Source: Fimbriimonadaceae bacterium | GTDB taxonomy: Bacteria > Armatimonadota > Fimbriimonadia > Fimbriimonadales > Fimbriimonadaceae | Assembly: GCA_022843485.1 (NCBI GenBank) | Contig: JALHNM010000002.1 | Location: 381,360 to 445,359 of the forward strand | Direction: 5' to 3' | DNA: 64,000 bases | Shown here: piece after piece, positions 38,557 to 47,592 of the stretch | How positions within the stretch are numbered: the stretch's first letter is position 1 | Layout: the number at the start of each line of letters is the position of its first letter | The notes under the pieces: model-generated | The model's database searches: none | What the model saw: the letters and a program-made list of their open reading frames with translations, nothing else | What the model was told of the DNA's origin: nothing | Position numbers and translations under genes: made by a program

Positions 38557-40167
38557 TCAGTCCTGGTAAGGTCGCTGGGCCACTTCGACGTCGTAGAGCA
38601 AGGCCACGTCATGCGGGGTGGACTCGGGGAGGGCGTTCAGCCGCTCCACCAGGGCACCTGCGTCCTCCCCGTCCGGCAAGGCCAGGGCGGCCATGAGGGC
38701 GAACTTGTGGTCCAGCACGTCTTGCAGGTCGACCGTCGTGTTGCGGGCGTGGCCCCCGGGGTACATCACCAGACCGCTCTCGACCGTGCGCCCGTCGGTC
38801 GTGTGGACGAGGAGGGACGTCGGGATACCGTCGGGGTACTTCGCGTCGTAGTCGGGCCCGCCGTGGCGGAAGTCGATCCGTTCCATGAGGGCCCGGGCGA
38901 GCGGGTGGAAGATCGCGCCCTCGCCGACCTCGTAGTCGCTGGGCATGAGCATGAGCGCCTTCCAAAGGTGGGCGTTCCCCGAGGCCGCGGGTCCGGCGGT
39001 GAGCTCGGCCGAAGTCGCTTCGGAGGCCTTGCGCAGGAGCGTCGCCACGATGTACGCCATCGAGTGGTCGGCACTCTGCCGAGTCCGGGGATCCTTCTTC
39101 GCGGGGTTCCCGATAATCCCGAACGCCGGTTCGTAGGCCACGATCTCGATCCGCTCGATGGCCTTGCACCCGTCCGCGACCAGCTCGGGGTGGGAAGCGA
39201 CCATGTCGATCACCGCCTGGAGGGCCCCCGCCGACTGGTGTTCGTAGAGCCCCAGCTTGAAGTGCATCCCCATGACGGCGAAGTCGTCGCCGGAGTGCGA
39301 GAGCACGAGGTCGAACGGACTGTCGCCCGTCTCTTTCCACCGTTCGGCCCCGTGGGTCGTCGGCTCGAAGAACCGCCAGAGCGCCTCGGGGTTGCGGAAG
39401 ACGTCGCGAGGGCCACGGAACCCAGCCATCGAGCGCTTCGCGCAGAGGACGGCCGCCTCGGTCGAAAGGGCCGCGCTCGCCCCCTTGCTGTCGCTGAGCT
39501 GCTTCCCTGCCCTGATCGCCCGCCACGGGACGTAGTGCGCCACGAACATGCCGATCGCGCTCTCGATCTCCTCGGCCGTCGCCCCCATCAGGGCGCCGTA
39601 GACCGCGGCCGAGGCGATCGCCCCGTGGACGACGTGGTCGATCTTGTGGCTCTTGAGGCTGAACACTTCGGCGAGCCGACCACGGACCTCGTCGTGCAGC
39701 ACCATGGCCCGGAGCGCCGTGGCGCCGTCCAGTTCCCGCTGCTGACAGGCGGCGACGACGACCGGGTAGAAGTCGTTGTGGCCGAACTCGCCTGCGGTGT
39801 GGCCGTGCTCTGGGCGGTAGCCGAAGTTCGTGCCGTTGCTGTCCCACTCGCGGACGGCGGCGCAGTTGGCGACGATCGCCTTCTCGGCGAAGACCCCCTG
39901 GTTGCTCCCGAACACGAACGCCGCCCGGCTCGGGTCGTCGCACGTGTAGCCCAAAGCTTCGTCGCGAAGGACGTGGGGCGCGTTCGTGCCGAGGGCCAGC
40001 GCCGAGAGCCCGCACAACACCGAGTCCGTGTGGAACAGTCGCGTGCGGTCGAGGACGGCCTGGCTCGGCCCCGACCCGAGGGCCCCACCCATGAAGTCGA
40101 TGGCCAACTGCCCGATCCCAAGGGCCTGGTTCGTGTCGCGGGCAAGGGTGACGGAGGTGGACGGCAT
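38557..40167 (-). CDS. MmgE/PrpD family protein (2-methylcitrate dehydratase-like)
   Basis: 536 residues, somewhat longer than typical PrpD (about 480). Conserved features: DRTRLFHTDSVLCGLSALALG near the start, AREW-like AAVREWDSNGTNF, GHNDFYPVVVAACQ, LKSHKIDHVVHGAIASAAV and SDSKGASAALSTEAAVLCAK; the C-terminal lid holds DYDAKYPDGIPTSL. The family dehydrates 2-methylcitrate in propionate breakdown, or related tricarboxylates. No prpB/prpC neighbours are present, so the substrate is uncertain. The ATG at 40167 begins the conserved part. Confidence 0.9.
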   Translation of the reverse strand: MPSTSVTLARDTNQALGIGQLAIDFMGGALGSGPSQAVLDRTRLFHTDSVLCGLSALALGTNAPHVLRDEALGYTCDDPSRAAFVFGSNQGVFAEKAIVANCAAVREWDSNGTNFGYRPEHGHTAGEFGHNDFYPVVVAACQQRELDGATALRAMVLHDEVRGRLAEVFSLKSHKIDHVVHGAIASAAVYGALMGATAEEIESAIGMFVAHYVPWRAIRAGKQLSDSKGASAALSTEAAVLCAKRSMAGFRGPRDVFRNPEALWRFFEPTTHGAERWKETGDSPFDLVLSHSGDDFAVMGMHFKLGLYEHQSAGALQAVIDMVASHPELVADGCKAIERIEIVAYEPAFGIIGNPAKKDPRTRQSADHSMAYIVATLLRKASEATSAELTAGPAASGNAHLWKALMLMPSDYEVGEGAIFHPLARALMERIDFRHGGPDYDAKYPDGIPTSLLVHTTDGRTVESGLVMYPGGHARNTTVDLQDVLDHKFALMAALALPDGEDAGALVERLNALPESTPHDVALLYDVEVAQRPYQD

Positions 40168-40304
40168 GGAGGCCGACAGGATACTCCCGCTGACCCGTGA
40201 TCCCGAGGCCTCCCGCAGACCACGGAGCGCGGAGCCCCCGCTCCGCACCCCGATCCCCGGAGCTCAGGCTCCGGAGGGCCAATCCGAAGGTCTGCTCTAG
40301 CGCC

Positions 40305-40820
40305 TTAGCCCTTCGTCAACTCCATCTCGCTCGCTTTCGTCCAGGTCTCACCCTCCTTGAACTCGAGGGTGAACTTGGCCTTGGTGTCGCTGAGCTTCTC
40401 CATCCGACCACGGCTGACCATCGACTGACCCATGATCGACCACGGCTCGGAGACCATCGTAAGGGCGTTGCCCTCCCGCATGCCCCGCTCAATCCGCGGA
40501 GCCGGGCTCATGTTCGTGAAGCAGTAGCTCACGTACTGGCCCTTGGCGTCGTCCCAGCCGAGCATCATGGTCTCTTCGACCTTGAGCATCCCGTAGTCGA
40601 TCGTCGACCGCGTCATCAGGAACTGGCCGAAGTACGAGGTCGTCATCTCCGTCGAGAAGGCCATCTCCATGCCCTGCATCGACATCGTCCCGCTCCCCTT
40701 CCAAGTGCCGACGAACCAGTCGAGCTCTTTGACCTGAGCAGGCGGTTCGGTCGACGGGACCTGAGCCTGGGCGGCGATGGCGACGGCAAGGACTGCGAGG
40801 ACGGTGAGCGAACGCTTCAT
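40305..40820 (-). CDS. Secreted DUF1579-type protein
   Basis: 171 residues with a signal peptide (1-19, ending IAAQAQ). KELDWFVGTWKGSGTMSMQ, a strand-rich body with YFGQFLMTRSTIDYG, MLGWDDAKGQYVSYCFTN and CRGRMEKL-like repeats give the lipocalin-like barrel of DUF1579. No enzymatic role is established. The start at 40820 begins the signal peptide. Confidence 0.85.
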   Translation of the reverse strand: MKRSLTVLAVLAVAIAAQAQVPSTEPPAQVKELDWFVGTWKGSGTMSMQGMEMAFSTEMTTSYFGQFLMTRSTIDYGMLKVEETMMLGWDDAKGQYVSYCFTNMSPAPRIERGMREGNALTMVSEPWSIMGQSMVSRGRMEKLSDTKAKFTLEFKEGETWTKASEMELTKG

Positions 40821-40904
40821 GGTGTTCTCCGATCGGCACTTTACCCGTGGATACACCTAGCGATCGGATTCTGCGTTCGGGTCCGCTCCCAGAATGTCAC
40901 CTAG

Positions 40905-40932
40905 TGACTTTCCGACCAAGTTCAAGTAGAAT
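40905..40932 (+). promoter_or_regulatory. Possible promoter of the subtilase gene
   Basis: TGACTT (40905-40910) and TAGAAT (40927-40932) with a 16-bp spacer, 37 bp before the subtilase ATG at 40970. Confidence 0.45.
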
Positions 40933-40969
40933 AGGGACACGTGCCCTTTTCGGGGCGCGAGGTTTTTCC

Positions 40970-42970
40970 ATGAGTCCCGTCCTGCACCGACTTACCCTTG
41001 CGTCCCTCGCCTTGGTCGTCCCGGCCGCGGTCCTTGCCCAGACTCTCCACCTCAAGGCGGCCACCTTCGACCCGACCGTCGCTGAGCCCGCCGTCCCGGC
41101 CGGTCTCGCCCGCCCTGCCCTCAAGGCCGGTGACGAGGGCCGGTTCCTCGTCCAGCTCAAGGGCCAGGTCACCCCTGCCGCCCGCCAGGCGCTGCTCTCC
41201 GCCGGCGCGACCATCGACGACTTCATCCCTGCCAACGCCCTCATTGTGAACGCGACCAAGGCCGAAGCCCAGCGGCTCCGGGCCCTCCCGGGCGTCAAGT
41301 GGGTCGGCGACTTCCACCCCTTCTACAAGGTGAGCCCCGAGCTCGGCCAGCTCCGCCACCGCGACGTCCAGCGCACGTTCGACCAAGCCCGCGGCGTGAT
41401 CCGGGCGGTCGTGTTCGTCTTCGCCGGAGAGGACGCGACGGAAGCGGTCGCCAAGGCGCAAGCAAGCGGACTGACCGTCGCCAGCCTCGACCGGATCGGT
41501 GAGCGACCGGTCTTCGAGGCCACGGGCCCCATCGAGGCCGTGCGGGGATTGACCAGGCTCGAGAGCGTCCAGTTCGTCGACGAAGCGATCGATCCCGAGA
41601 CCCGGAACACCACGACCCAGTGGGTCATCCAATCGAACGTCACGGACCAGCGGCCGATCTGGGACCGGGGGCTGCGGGGCCAACGGCAGATCGTGGGCAT
41701 CATCGACGGTCGCCTGGACATGAACCACAACTGCTTCCGCGACCTCGTGAACAACACGCCCGGTCCGAACCACCGGAAGGTCGTGTTCTACTCCTCGAGC
41801 AGCGGGATCGGGGCCGATAGCCACGGCACCCACGTGAGCGGTACCGTCGCCGGCGACCGCGAGCCGGTCAACGGCCAGACGGTGAACAACGGCAACGCCC
41901 CTCTCGCCAAGATCGCCTTCACCAACCTGAGCGACATCTCGAACACGAACCTCTACAGTCGCCTGTCCGCCGCCCACAACGCGGGTGCCCGGGATCACGG
42001 CAACAGCTGGGGCAACGACGGCACCCGCTCGTACACCGCGTGGGCCCAGGCGATCGACCAGTTCAGCTACGACTTCGAGGACTCGATGGTCGCGTTCGCG
42101 GTGAGCAACGGCTCGATCGTGACGACCCCCGAGAACGCCAAGAGCGCGCTCGGCGTGGGTGCGACCCGGCAGGCACCGAGCCAGAACAGCGTGGGGTCCG
42201 GCGGCACCGGCCCGACGCAGGACGGCCGCCGCAAGCCGGAGGTCTTCGCGCCCGGCATCGGGATCGTCTCGGCCCGGTCGGGTTCGCCGGACGGCTTCAC
42301 GGGCCTCTCGGGCACGTCGATGGCCTGCCCCGCCGTCACCGCCGCCGCGGCGCTCGTCCGCCAGTGGTACCGGGAGGGACGCTACATCGAGGGTTCGCCC
42401 TCGGTCAGCCTTGGCATCAACCCGAGCGGCTCGCTCATCCGGGCCACGCTCATGGCCACCTCGGTCGATATGACCGGCGTGGCGGGCTACCCGAGCAACG
42501 CAGAGGGCTTCGGCCGGCTGCTGCTCGACAACGGGCTGTGGTTCCCCGGCGAGACCCGCCGCACCCGCTTCCGCGACGTGCGCCGGGCCAGCGGGCTCAC
42601 GCTCGGTGAGGCGAGGAGCTTCAGCGTCCTCGTGACGGACGGCAACAACCCGCTCCGCATCGCGCTCTCGTTCGCCGACTTCGCCGCTTCGATCAACGCG
42701 TCCCAGGCCTGGGTCAACGACCTCGACCTCGAAGTCCGTGGGCCGGACGGGACCCTCTACCTGGGCAACGTGTTCGACACGGCCCAGGGCCAGTCGATCC
42801 CCGGCGGCGCGGCCGACTTCCGAAACTCGACCGAGATGGTCATCCTCAACGCCCCCGCTCCGGGGGCGTACACCGTGACCGTTCGGGCCCGTGCAATCAA
42901 CCAAGGCACGCGAATGGGCTACGGCGTCGTCGTGAACGGCAACCTGTTCCCGATCAGCTCGGGCAACTGA
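40970..42970 (+). CDS. Secreted subtilisin-like serine protease (S8)
   Basis: 666 residues with a signal peptide (1-23, VLAQ). Residues about 55-210 form a prodomain-like region (GRFLVQLKGQVTPAARQALL, then ALPGVKWVGDFHP). The catalytic triad is Asp246 in IVGIIDGRLD, His285 in DSHGTHVSGTVAG and Ser450 in GLSGTSMACP. The C-terminal ~120 residues are a jelly-roll domain (NPLRIALSFADF, WVNDLDLEVRGPDG, PGAYTVTVRA). Expected to be an active extracellular endopeptidase. A hairpin follows its stop. Confidence 0.95.
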   Translation: MSPVLHRLTLASLALVVPAAVLAQTLHLKAATFDPTVAEPAVPAGLARPALKAGDEGRFLVQLKGQVTPAARQALLSAGATIDDFIPANALIVNATKAEAQRLRALPGVKWVGDFHPFYKVSPELGQLRHRDVQRTFDQARGVIRAVVFVFAGEDATEAVAKAQASGLTVASLDRIGERPVFEATGPIEAVRGLTRLESVQFVDEAIDPETRNTTTQWVIQSNVTDQRPIWDRGLRGQRQIVGIIDGRLDMNHNCFRDLVNNTPGPNHRKVVFYSSSSGIGADSHGTHVSGTVAGDREPVNGQTVNNGNAPLAKIAFTNLSDISNTNLYSRLSAAHNAGARDHGNSWGNDGTRSYTAWAQAIDQFSYDFEDSMVAFAVSNGSIVTTPENAKSALGVGATRQAPSQNSVGSGGTGPTQDGRRKPEVFAPGIGIVSARSGSPDGFTGLSGTSMACPAVTAAAALVRQWYREGRYIEGSPSVSLGINPSGSLIRATLMATSVDMTGVAGYPSNAEGFGRLLLDNGLWFPGETRRTRFRDVRRASGLTLGEARSFSVLVTDGNNPLRIALSFADFAASINASQAWVNDLDLEVRGPDGTLYLGNVFDTAQGQSIPGGAADFRNSTEMVILNAPAPGAYTVTVRARAINQGTRMGYGVVVNGNLFPISSGN

Positions 42971-42981
42971 CCCGGCCAGGA

Positions 42982-43008
42982 CCCGGGCCGTCCACCCGAC
43001 GGCCCGGG
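42982..43008 (+). terminator. Hairpin after the subtilase gene
   Basis: CCCGGGCCGT and ACGGCCCGGG form a perfect 10-bp stem with a 7-base loop; a short GGGTTT follows at 43015-43020. It separates the subtilase from livK. A -10-like TATACT (43036-43041) for livK lies shortly after. Confidence 0.65.
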
Positions 43009-43102
43009 CCAAGCGGGTTTGCAGGGGATTTCCTGTATACTCGCCCCACTTCGAGTTCGGCACCCGCGGGCAGTTCGGGCCCGACGGTGCCGGGAGCAAT
43101 CA

Positions 43103-44380
43103 GTGGTGACCTTCAAGAACATTCAAACGACCCTCCTTGCCGGGGCGCTCGCGCTCTGCGTCGGGCTACTGCCCGGCTGTAAACCCGAGACGGCGACCGG
43201 TACCGACACCGCCAAGCCCGCCACTGGCGCAGGCGCTGGCACGACGACCGGGGCGGCCGCCCGGCCTTCCCCCGCAAAGGACGGGGCCAGCTTCGGCGAC
43301 GGCGACATCAAGATCGGCCTGGTCGCGAGCCAGAACGGGAACCTGAAGCCCTGGGGCGACGACAGCATCAAGGGCGCCCAGCTCGCCGTCGACCAGATCA
43401 ACGCCGCCGGGGGCATCAACGGCAAGACCGTGCAGCTCCTCGTCGGCGACAGCAACTCCTCGCCCGAGGGCGGGAAGTCCGCGGCCCAAAAGCTCATCGC
43501 CGACGGGGTCGTGGGCCTGCTCGGCGAGGTCGCGAGCGGCATCACCCAGCAGATCGCGAGCGTGGCCTTCGACGCGGGCGTGCCGCTGATCGCCGTTGGC
43601 GCAACGAAGACCGACATCACCGAGGCGGGCGACAACCTCTTCCGCGTGTGCTACACCGACGACTTCCAGGGCCCGGTCATGGCGAAGTTCGCCTACGACG
43701 AGCTCAAGCTGCGCAACGTCGCCCTCATGACCGACAACAAGCAGCCGTACTCGACCTTCCTCAGCGACTCGTTCCGCAAGGCGTTCGAGAAGCTCGGCGG
43801 CAAGATCGTCGACGAACAGAAGTACGAGACCGCCCAGACCCAGTTCGCGGCCCAGATCGAGCAGCTCAAGTCGAAGAACCCCGACGGCGTCTTCCTGAGC
43901 GGGTACTTCAACGAGGTCGGCCCGATCGCGAGCCAGATGCGACAGGCTGGCCTGACCGTCCCCCTCCTCGGCGGCGACGGGTGGGACAGCTCCCAGCTCA
44001 TCACCTCCGGCGGCGACGCCATCGTCGGCGGGTTCTTCTGCAACCACTATAACAGCAAGGAGAACCGGCCCGAGGTGCAACAGTTCCTCGCCGATTGGCG
44101 CGGCAAGTACAACGCCGAACCGGGCACGACGATGGGCGCGCTCGGCTACGACGCGGCCAAGCTCATGATCGATGCGATCAAGCGGGCCGAAGGGCAGAAG
44201 TCTCGCGACGTGACGAAGGCGATCGAGGCCACGACCGACTTCCCGGGCGTGAGCGGCAAGATCAGCCTCGCCGGGATGCGAGGCAACCCGGCCAAGCCGG
44301 CGCTCGTCGTCAAGGTCACCCGGGAGGGCTTCGTCTTCGAGAAAGCCTTCACGCCGGAAGACCTCGCCGGCCTGATGTGA
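43103..44380 (+). CDS. livK: Branched-chain amino acid-type ABC transporter substrate-binding lipoprotein
   Basis: About 425 residues from a GTG (tandem GTGs at 43103 and 43106; GGGAG 6-9 bp upstream). Lipobox LLPGC at about 22-26, then an Ala/Thr/Pro linker of about 40 residues. The periplasmic binding fold I begins DIKIGLVASQNGNLKPWG and contains GAQLAVDQINAAGGINGKTV and DGVVGLLGEVASG. Anchored outside the membrane, it delivers the ligand (Leu/Ile/Val or another amino acid or amide) to LivHM. It heads livK-livH-livM-livG. Confidence 0.94.
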   Translation: MVTFKNIQTTLLAGALALCVGLLPGCKPETATGTDTAKPATGAGAGTTTGAAARPSPAKDGASFGDGDIKIGLVASQNGNLKPWGDDSIKGAQLAVDQINAAGGINGKTVQLLVGDSNSSPEGGKSAAQKLIADGVVGLLGEVASGITQQIASVAFDAGVPLIAVGATKTDITEAGDNLFRVCYTDDFQGPVMAKFAYDELKLRNVALMTDNKQPYSTFLSDSFRKAFEKLGGKIVDEQKYETAQTQFAAQIEQLKSKNPDGVFLSGYFNEVGPIASQMRQAGLTVPLLGGDGWDSSQLITSGGDAIVGGFFCNHYNSKENRPEVQQFLADWRGKYNAEPGTTMGALGYDAAKLMIDAIKRAEGQKSRDVTKAIEATTDFPGVSGKISLAGMRGNPAKPALVVKVTREGFVFEKAFTPEDLAGLM

Positions 44381-44385
44381 ACTAG

Positions 44386-45579
44386 GTGCCTTCGCTCCTC
44401 CCCGTGCTCGTGGCAGGGCTCGACCTGTCGATCCTGCCACAGCAGTTGGTCAACGGACTCCTGCTCGGGTCGATCTATGCCCTGATCGCCCTGGGCTACA
44501 CGATGGTGTACGGAGTCCTGCGGCTGATCAACTTCGCGCACGGGGAGGTCTTCATGCTCGGGGCCTACTCGGCCCTGTTCGTCTCTTGGGCGCTCGGCTT
44601 CCATCCGGAGGCCCTCCAAGGTATGGACAAGGGCTCGACGGCCCTCAACCTCGTGATCATGCTCATGGTGAGCATGATGGTGTGCGGGTTCATCGGCGTC
44701 CTCATCGAGACCCTTGCCTACCGACCGATGCGCACCCAGCCACGCATTGCCTCGCTCATCACCGCGATCGGGGTGTCGCTCTTCATCCAGTATGCGGGCG
44801 GGCTGTTCCTGCCCCAGTCGCCGCCGCCCGCGATCTCGGAACAGGTCAACCCCTACCGGGGGTCGTTGACCATTTCGCTCAGAGAGCCTTCGGCGCCGCT
44901 GCGGACTGCCGAACAAGCTGCCCAGTCGCAGGTCGACTCGGTCCGAGGCGAGATCGCTTCGCTCCGCGAAGCCCAGGGGCAGGACCCGGTAACCCGGGAG
45001 GCCAACAAGGCGAAGGAGCGCGAGGCGCTAGAAGAGCTGACCCGGGTTCAGACCGAGCTCCGCGACGCCCAGGCCAAGACCCGGGCCGAGACCGTGCGCC
45101 TCATCGTCCCCTACGGCCAGCTCTTCATGCTCGGGACGACCGTCGCGCTGATGGTCGGGCTCTGGTACCTCGTGCAGTTCACCAAGACCGGCCGGGCGAT
45201 GCGGGCGGTCTCACACGACTTCGACTCCGCTGCCCTCATGGGCGTGAACGTCGGCCGGATCATCACCGTCACGTTCTTCATCGGGTCGGCGCTGGCGGGA
45301 GCGGGGGCCATGATGTACGCGACCGTCCTCCGCACCCCGCTCACGCCGTTCCTCGGGGTTCAGCCGGGCGTCAAGGCGTTCGTCGCGGCGGTCTTGGGCG
45401 GGATCGGCAACATCCCCGGCGCCGTGCTCGGTGGGTTACTCATGGGCATCGTCGAGACGCTTGCCGTCTGGGCCGGTTTCAGCGGATTCCGTGACGCGGT
45501 CGCGTTCGTGATCCTCATCCTCGTGCTGCTCTTCCGTCCCGGCGGACTGCTCGGGTCGAGCAAGGTGGAGAAGGTATGA
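44386..45579 (+). CDS. livH: ABC transporter permease LivH with coiled-coil insert
   Basis: 397 residues from a GTG 5 bp after livK; E. coli LivH has 308. Permease helices and the motif GYTMVYGVLRLINFAHGEVF are normal, as is the EAA-like loop MRAVSHDFDSAALMGVNVGR. Residues about 165-235 form an extra hydrophilic, heptad-rich segment (AEQAAQSQVDSVRGEIASLR, REALEELTRVQTELRDAQAK), flanked by TM segments, replacing the short periplasmic or cytoplasmic loop. The topology side is not certain. It overlaps livM by 4 bp (ATGA). Confidence 0.94.
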   Translation: MPSLLPVLVAGLDLSILPQQLVNGLLLGSIYALIALGYTMVYGVLRLINFAHGEVFMLGAYSALFVSWALGFHPEALQGMDKGSTALNLVIMLMVSMMVCGFIGVLIETLAYRPMRTQPRIASLITAIGVSLFIQYAGGLFLPQSPPPAISEQVNPYRGSLTISLREPSAPLRTAEQAAQSQVDSVRGEIASLREAQGQDPVTREANKAKEREALEELTRVQTELRDAQAKTRAETVRLIVPYGQLFMLGTTVALMVGLWYLVQFTKTGRAMRAVSHDFDSAALMGVNVGRIITVTFFIGSALAGAGAMMYATVLRTPLTPFLGVQPGVKAFVAAVLGGIGNIPGAVLGGLLMGIVETLAVWAGFSGFRDAVAFVILILVLLFRPGGLLGSSKVEKV

Positions 45580-46799
45580 AGTTCTGGCTCGTCCGGATCG
45601 GGTCCGTGCTCGCGGCGGTCGGGTTCGTCTTCCTCCTCCAATCGGTGGCCGGCCAGAACTCGGCGGAGAACCCGCTCTACCGCCTGACCGTGCTCGCCGG
45701 ACTCTACGTGACCCTGGCCGTGAGCCTCAACCTGATCAACGGCATCACCGGCCAGTTCTCGATCGGGCACGCCGCGTTCTACATGGTGGGAGCCTACGCG
45801 GCCGCCTCGTTCTCGAACGCGTTCTACGCCCAACAACCGCTCGGACCGATCCCATGGATCCTGGTCATGTGCATAGTCGGGGGCGCCTTCGCCGCCCTGG
45901 CCGGGCTGGTGGTCGGGCTCCCGAGCCTGCGCCTCCGGGGCGACTACCTTGCCATCGTCACGCTCGGCTTCGGAGAGATCCTCCGGATCGTCGTCCAAAA
46001 CGTCCCCGAGCTCGGCGGCTCCTACGGCATGAACGTGAAGCCGTTCGGAGCGCCGCCGACCGTCCTGTGGCTGGTCTGGCTGCTCGCGATCCTCTCCATC
46101 GCGGTCTGTCGCAACCTCCTCAAGACGGCCCACGGGCTGCCGTTCTTGGCCGTGCGCGAGGACGAGGTCGCGAGCGCGGCGATGGGCGTGCGCACCGCAG
46201 CGACGAAGGTCACGGCCTTCGTGATCGGATCGATGTTCGCCGGTATGGCCGGGGCCCTCCTCGCCCACTCCGAGACCTTCATCTCCCCCGACACCTTCAA
46301 GATGGACGTGTCGTTCATCATCCTCACCATGGTCGTCCTCGGAGGCACCGGGTCGATCACGGGGTCGGTGCTCGCGGCGGTCGCCCTGTTCGCGATCCCC
46401 GAGTGGCTGCGGACGCTCCAAGACCCCGTCACCAAGATTCCGCTCCAGATCGGAGGCCCGAGCCTGATCGGGTGGATCGTGGCGATCGGGCTGGCCGTGG
46501 CGGCGTTCCGGTGGCTGCAGACCCACTTCCACCGCCCCCTCCCCCAGCGCGTGGGGGCTTACCTCGGCGTCGCAGGTGCAGCCGCCCTCCTGGCGACCGT
46601 CTTGGGGCTCCTACTCGGCAACGTCCCGGCGATCGCCGCGCTCAAGTACGACGCCTCCGCCCTCCGGATGGTCATCTTCTCGAGCACCCTCATCGTGCTC
46701 ATGCTCCTCCGGCCCCAGGGGCTCCTCGGCCACCACGAGTTCAGCTGGCAGTGGCTCGCCAAGGTCCTCAGGTTGCCGGTCAAGGAGGCCGCGGCGTGA
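45576..46799 (+). CDS. livM: ABC transporter permease LivM
   Basis: 407 residues, multi-spanning. LYVTLAVSLNLINGITGQFS and IGHAAFYMVGAYAAA are the LivM signature; LRLRGDYLAIVTLGFGEILR and REDEVASAAMGVRTAATKVT (coupling loop) are conserved; VLGGTGSITGSVLAA is near the end. A C-terminal extension of about 90 residues adds two further helices (VGAYLGVAGAAALLATVLGL, LRMVIFSSTLIVLMLLRPQG). It pairs with LivH as the transmembrane channel and overlaps livG by 4 bp. Confidence 0.95.
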   Translation: MKFWLVRIGSVLAAVGFVFLLQSVAGQNSAENPLYRLTVLAGLYVTLAVSLNLINGITGQFSIGHAAFYMVGAYAAASFSNAFYAQQPLGPIPWILVMCIVGGAFAALAGLVVGLPSLRLRGDYLAIVTLGFGEILRIVVQNVPELGGSYGMNVKPFGAPPTVLWLVWLLAILSIAVCRNLLKTAHGLPFLAVREDEVASAAMGVRTAATKVTAFVIGSMFAGMAGALLAHSETFISPDTFKMDVSFIILTMVVLGGTGSITGSVLAAVALFAIPEWLRTLQDPVTKIPLQIGGPSLIGWIVAIGLAVAAFRWLQTHFHRPLPQRVGAYLGVAGAAALLATVLGLLLGNVPAIAALKYDASALRMVIFSSTLIVLMLLRPQGLLGHHEFSWQWLAKVLRLPVKEAAA

Positions 46800-47566
46800 C
46801 CGGGCCCGTGCTCTCGCTCGACAAGGCGACCATCCGGTTCGGCGGGCTTGTCGCGGTGAACAACGTCAGCTTCGACCTGCAACGGGGCGACCTGTTCGGG
46901 CTCATCGGCCCCAACGGCGCGGGCAAGACCACCTGCTTCAACCTCATCACCGGCGTCTACAAACCCACGTCGGGCTCGATCAAGTTCAAGGGGCAGGAGA
47001 TCGGCGGCCTGCCGCCCGCGAAGATCTGCACGCTCGGGGTCTGCCGGACCTTCCAGAACATCCGCCTCTTCCCTGCCCTCTCGGTGCTCGAGAACGTGGT
47101 CGTCGGGGCGTTCCTTCGAAAGTCCACCTCGCTCTTCAGCGCGTTCGCCTATCTTCCGCCCGCGATCGCCGAGACCGGCCGCCTGCGGGAGGAAGCCATG
47201 GCCCTGCTCGAGGTCGTCAACCTCGCCGAGGTGGCCAGCTCGAGGTCCGCTGACCTTTCGTACGGCAAGCAGCGCCGGCTCGAGATCGCCCGGGCCATGG
47301 CGACCCGCCCCGAACTCATCCTGCTCGACGAGCCCGCCGCCGGGATGAACCCCCAGGAGAAGGAGGAGCTTCAGACGACGGTGCGGCGTATCCGCGACGA
47401 GTTCGACAAGACCGTCCTGCTCATCGAGCACGACATGCGCTTCGTGATGGGCCTCTGCGAACGGATCGTCGTCCTCGACCACGGGGAGGAGATCGCCCAG
47501 GGGCCGCCCGAGGCGATCCGGAACGACCCGAAAGTCATCGAGGCCTACCTGGGCGAAGCGGTCTAG
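46796..47566 (+). CDS. livG: ABC transporter ATP-binding protein LivG
   Basis: 256 residues from a GTG overlapping the livM stop (GTGA). Walker A GPNGAGKTT, Q-loop GVCRTFQNIRLF, signature LSYGKQRRLEIARAMA, Walker B LILLDEPAAGMN and the switch His in LLIEHDM. The C-terminal VLDHGEEIAQGPPEAI is typical. This class of importer normally uses two ATPases, LivG and LivF; no livF follows, and the next gene is a serpin. Confidence 0.96.
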   Translation: MTGPVLSLDKATIRFGGLVAVNNVSFDLQRGDLFGLIGPNGAGKTTCFNLITGVYKPTSGSIKFKGQEIGGLPPAKICTLGVCRTFQNIRLFPALSVLENVVVGAFLRKSTSLFSAFAYLPPAIAETGRLREEAMALLEVVNLAEVASSRSADLSYGKQRRLEIARAMATRPELILLDEPAAGMNPQEKEELQTTVRRIRDEFDKTVLLIEHDMRFVMGLCERIVVLDHGEEIAQGPPEAIRNDPKVIEAYLGEAV

Positions 47567-47592
47567 GGACGCGTCTCTGCCAGACTCGGGAC

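Noticed and set aside
38284..40200. Plus-strand frame of 638 codons over the PrpD-like gene and the tRNA
   Set aside because: It crosses a tRNA gene and mirrors the PrpD-family coding strand; no recognisable protein features.
40922..43099. Minus-strand frame of 725 codons opposite the subtilase
   Set aside because: Shadow of a gene with a complete catalytic triad on the plus strand.
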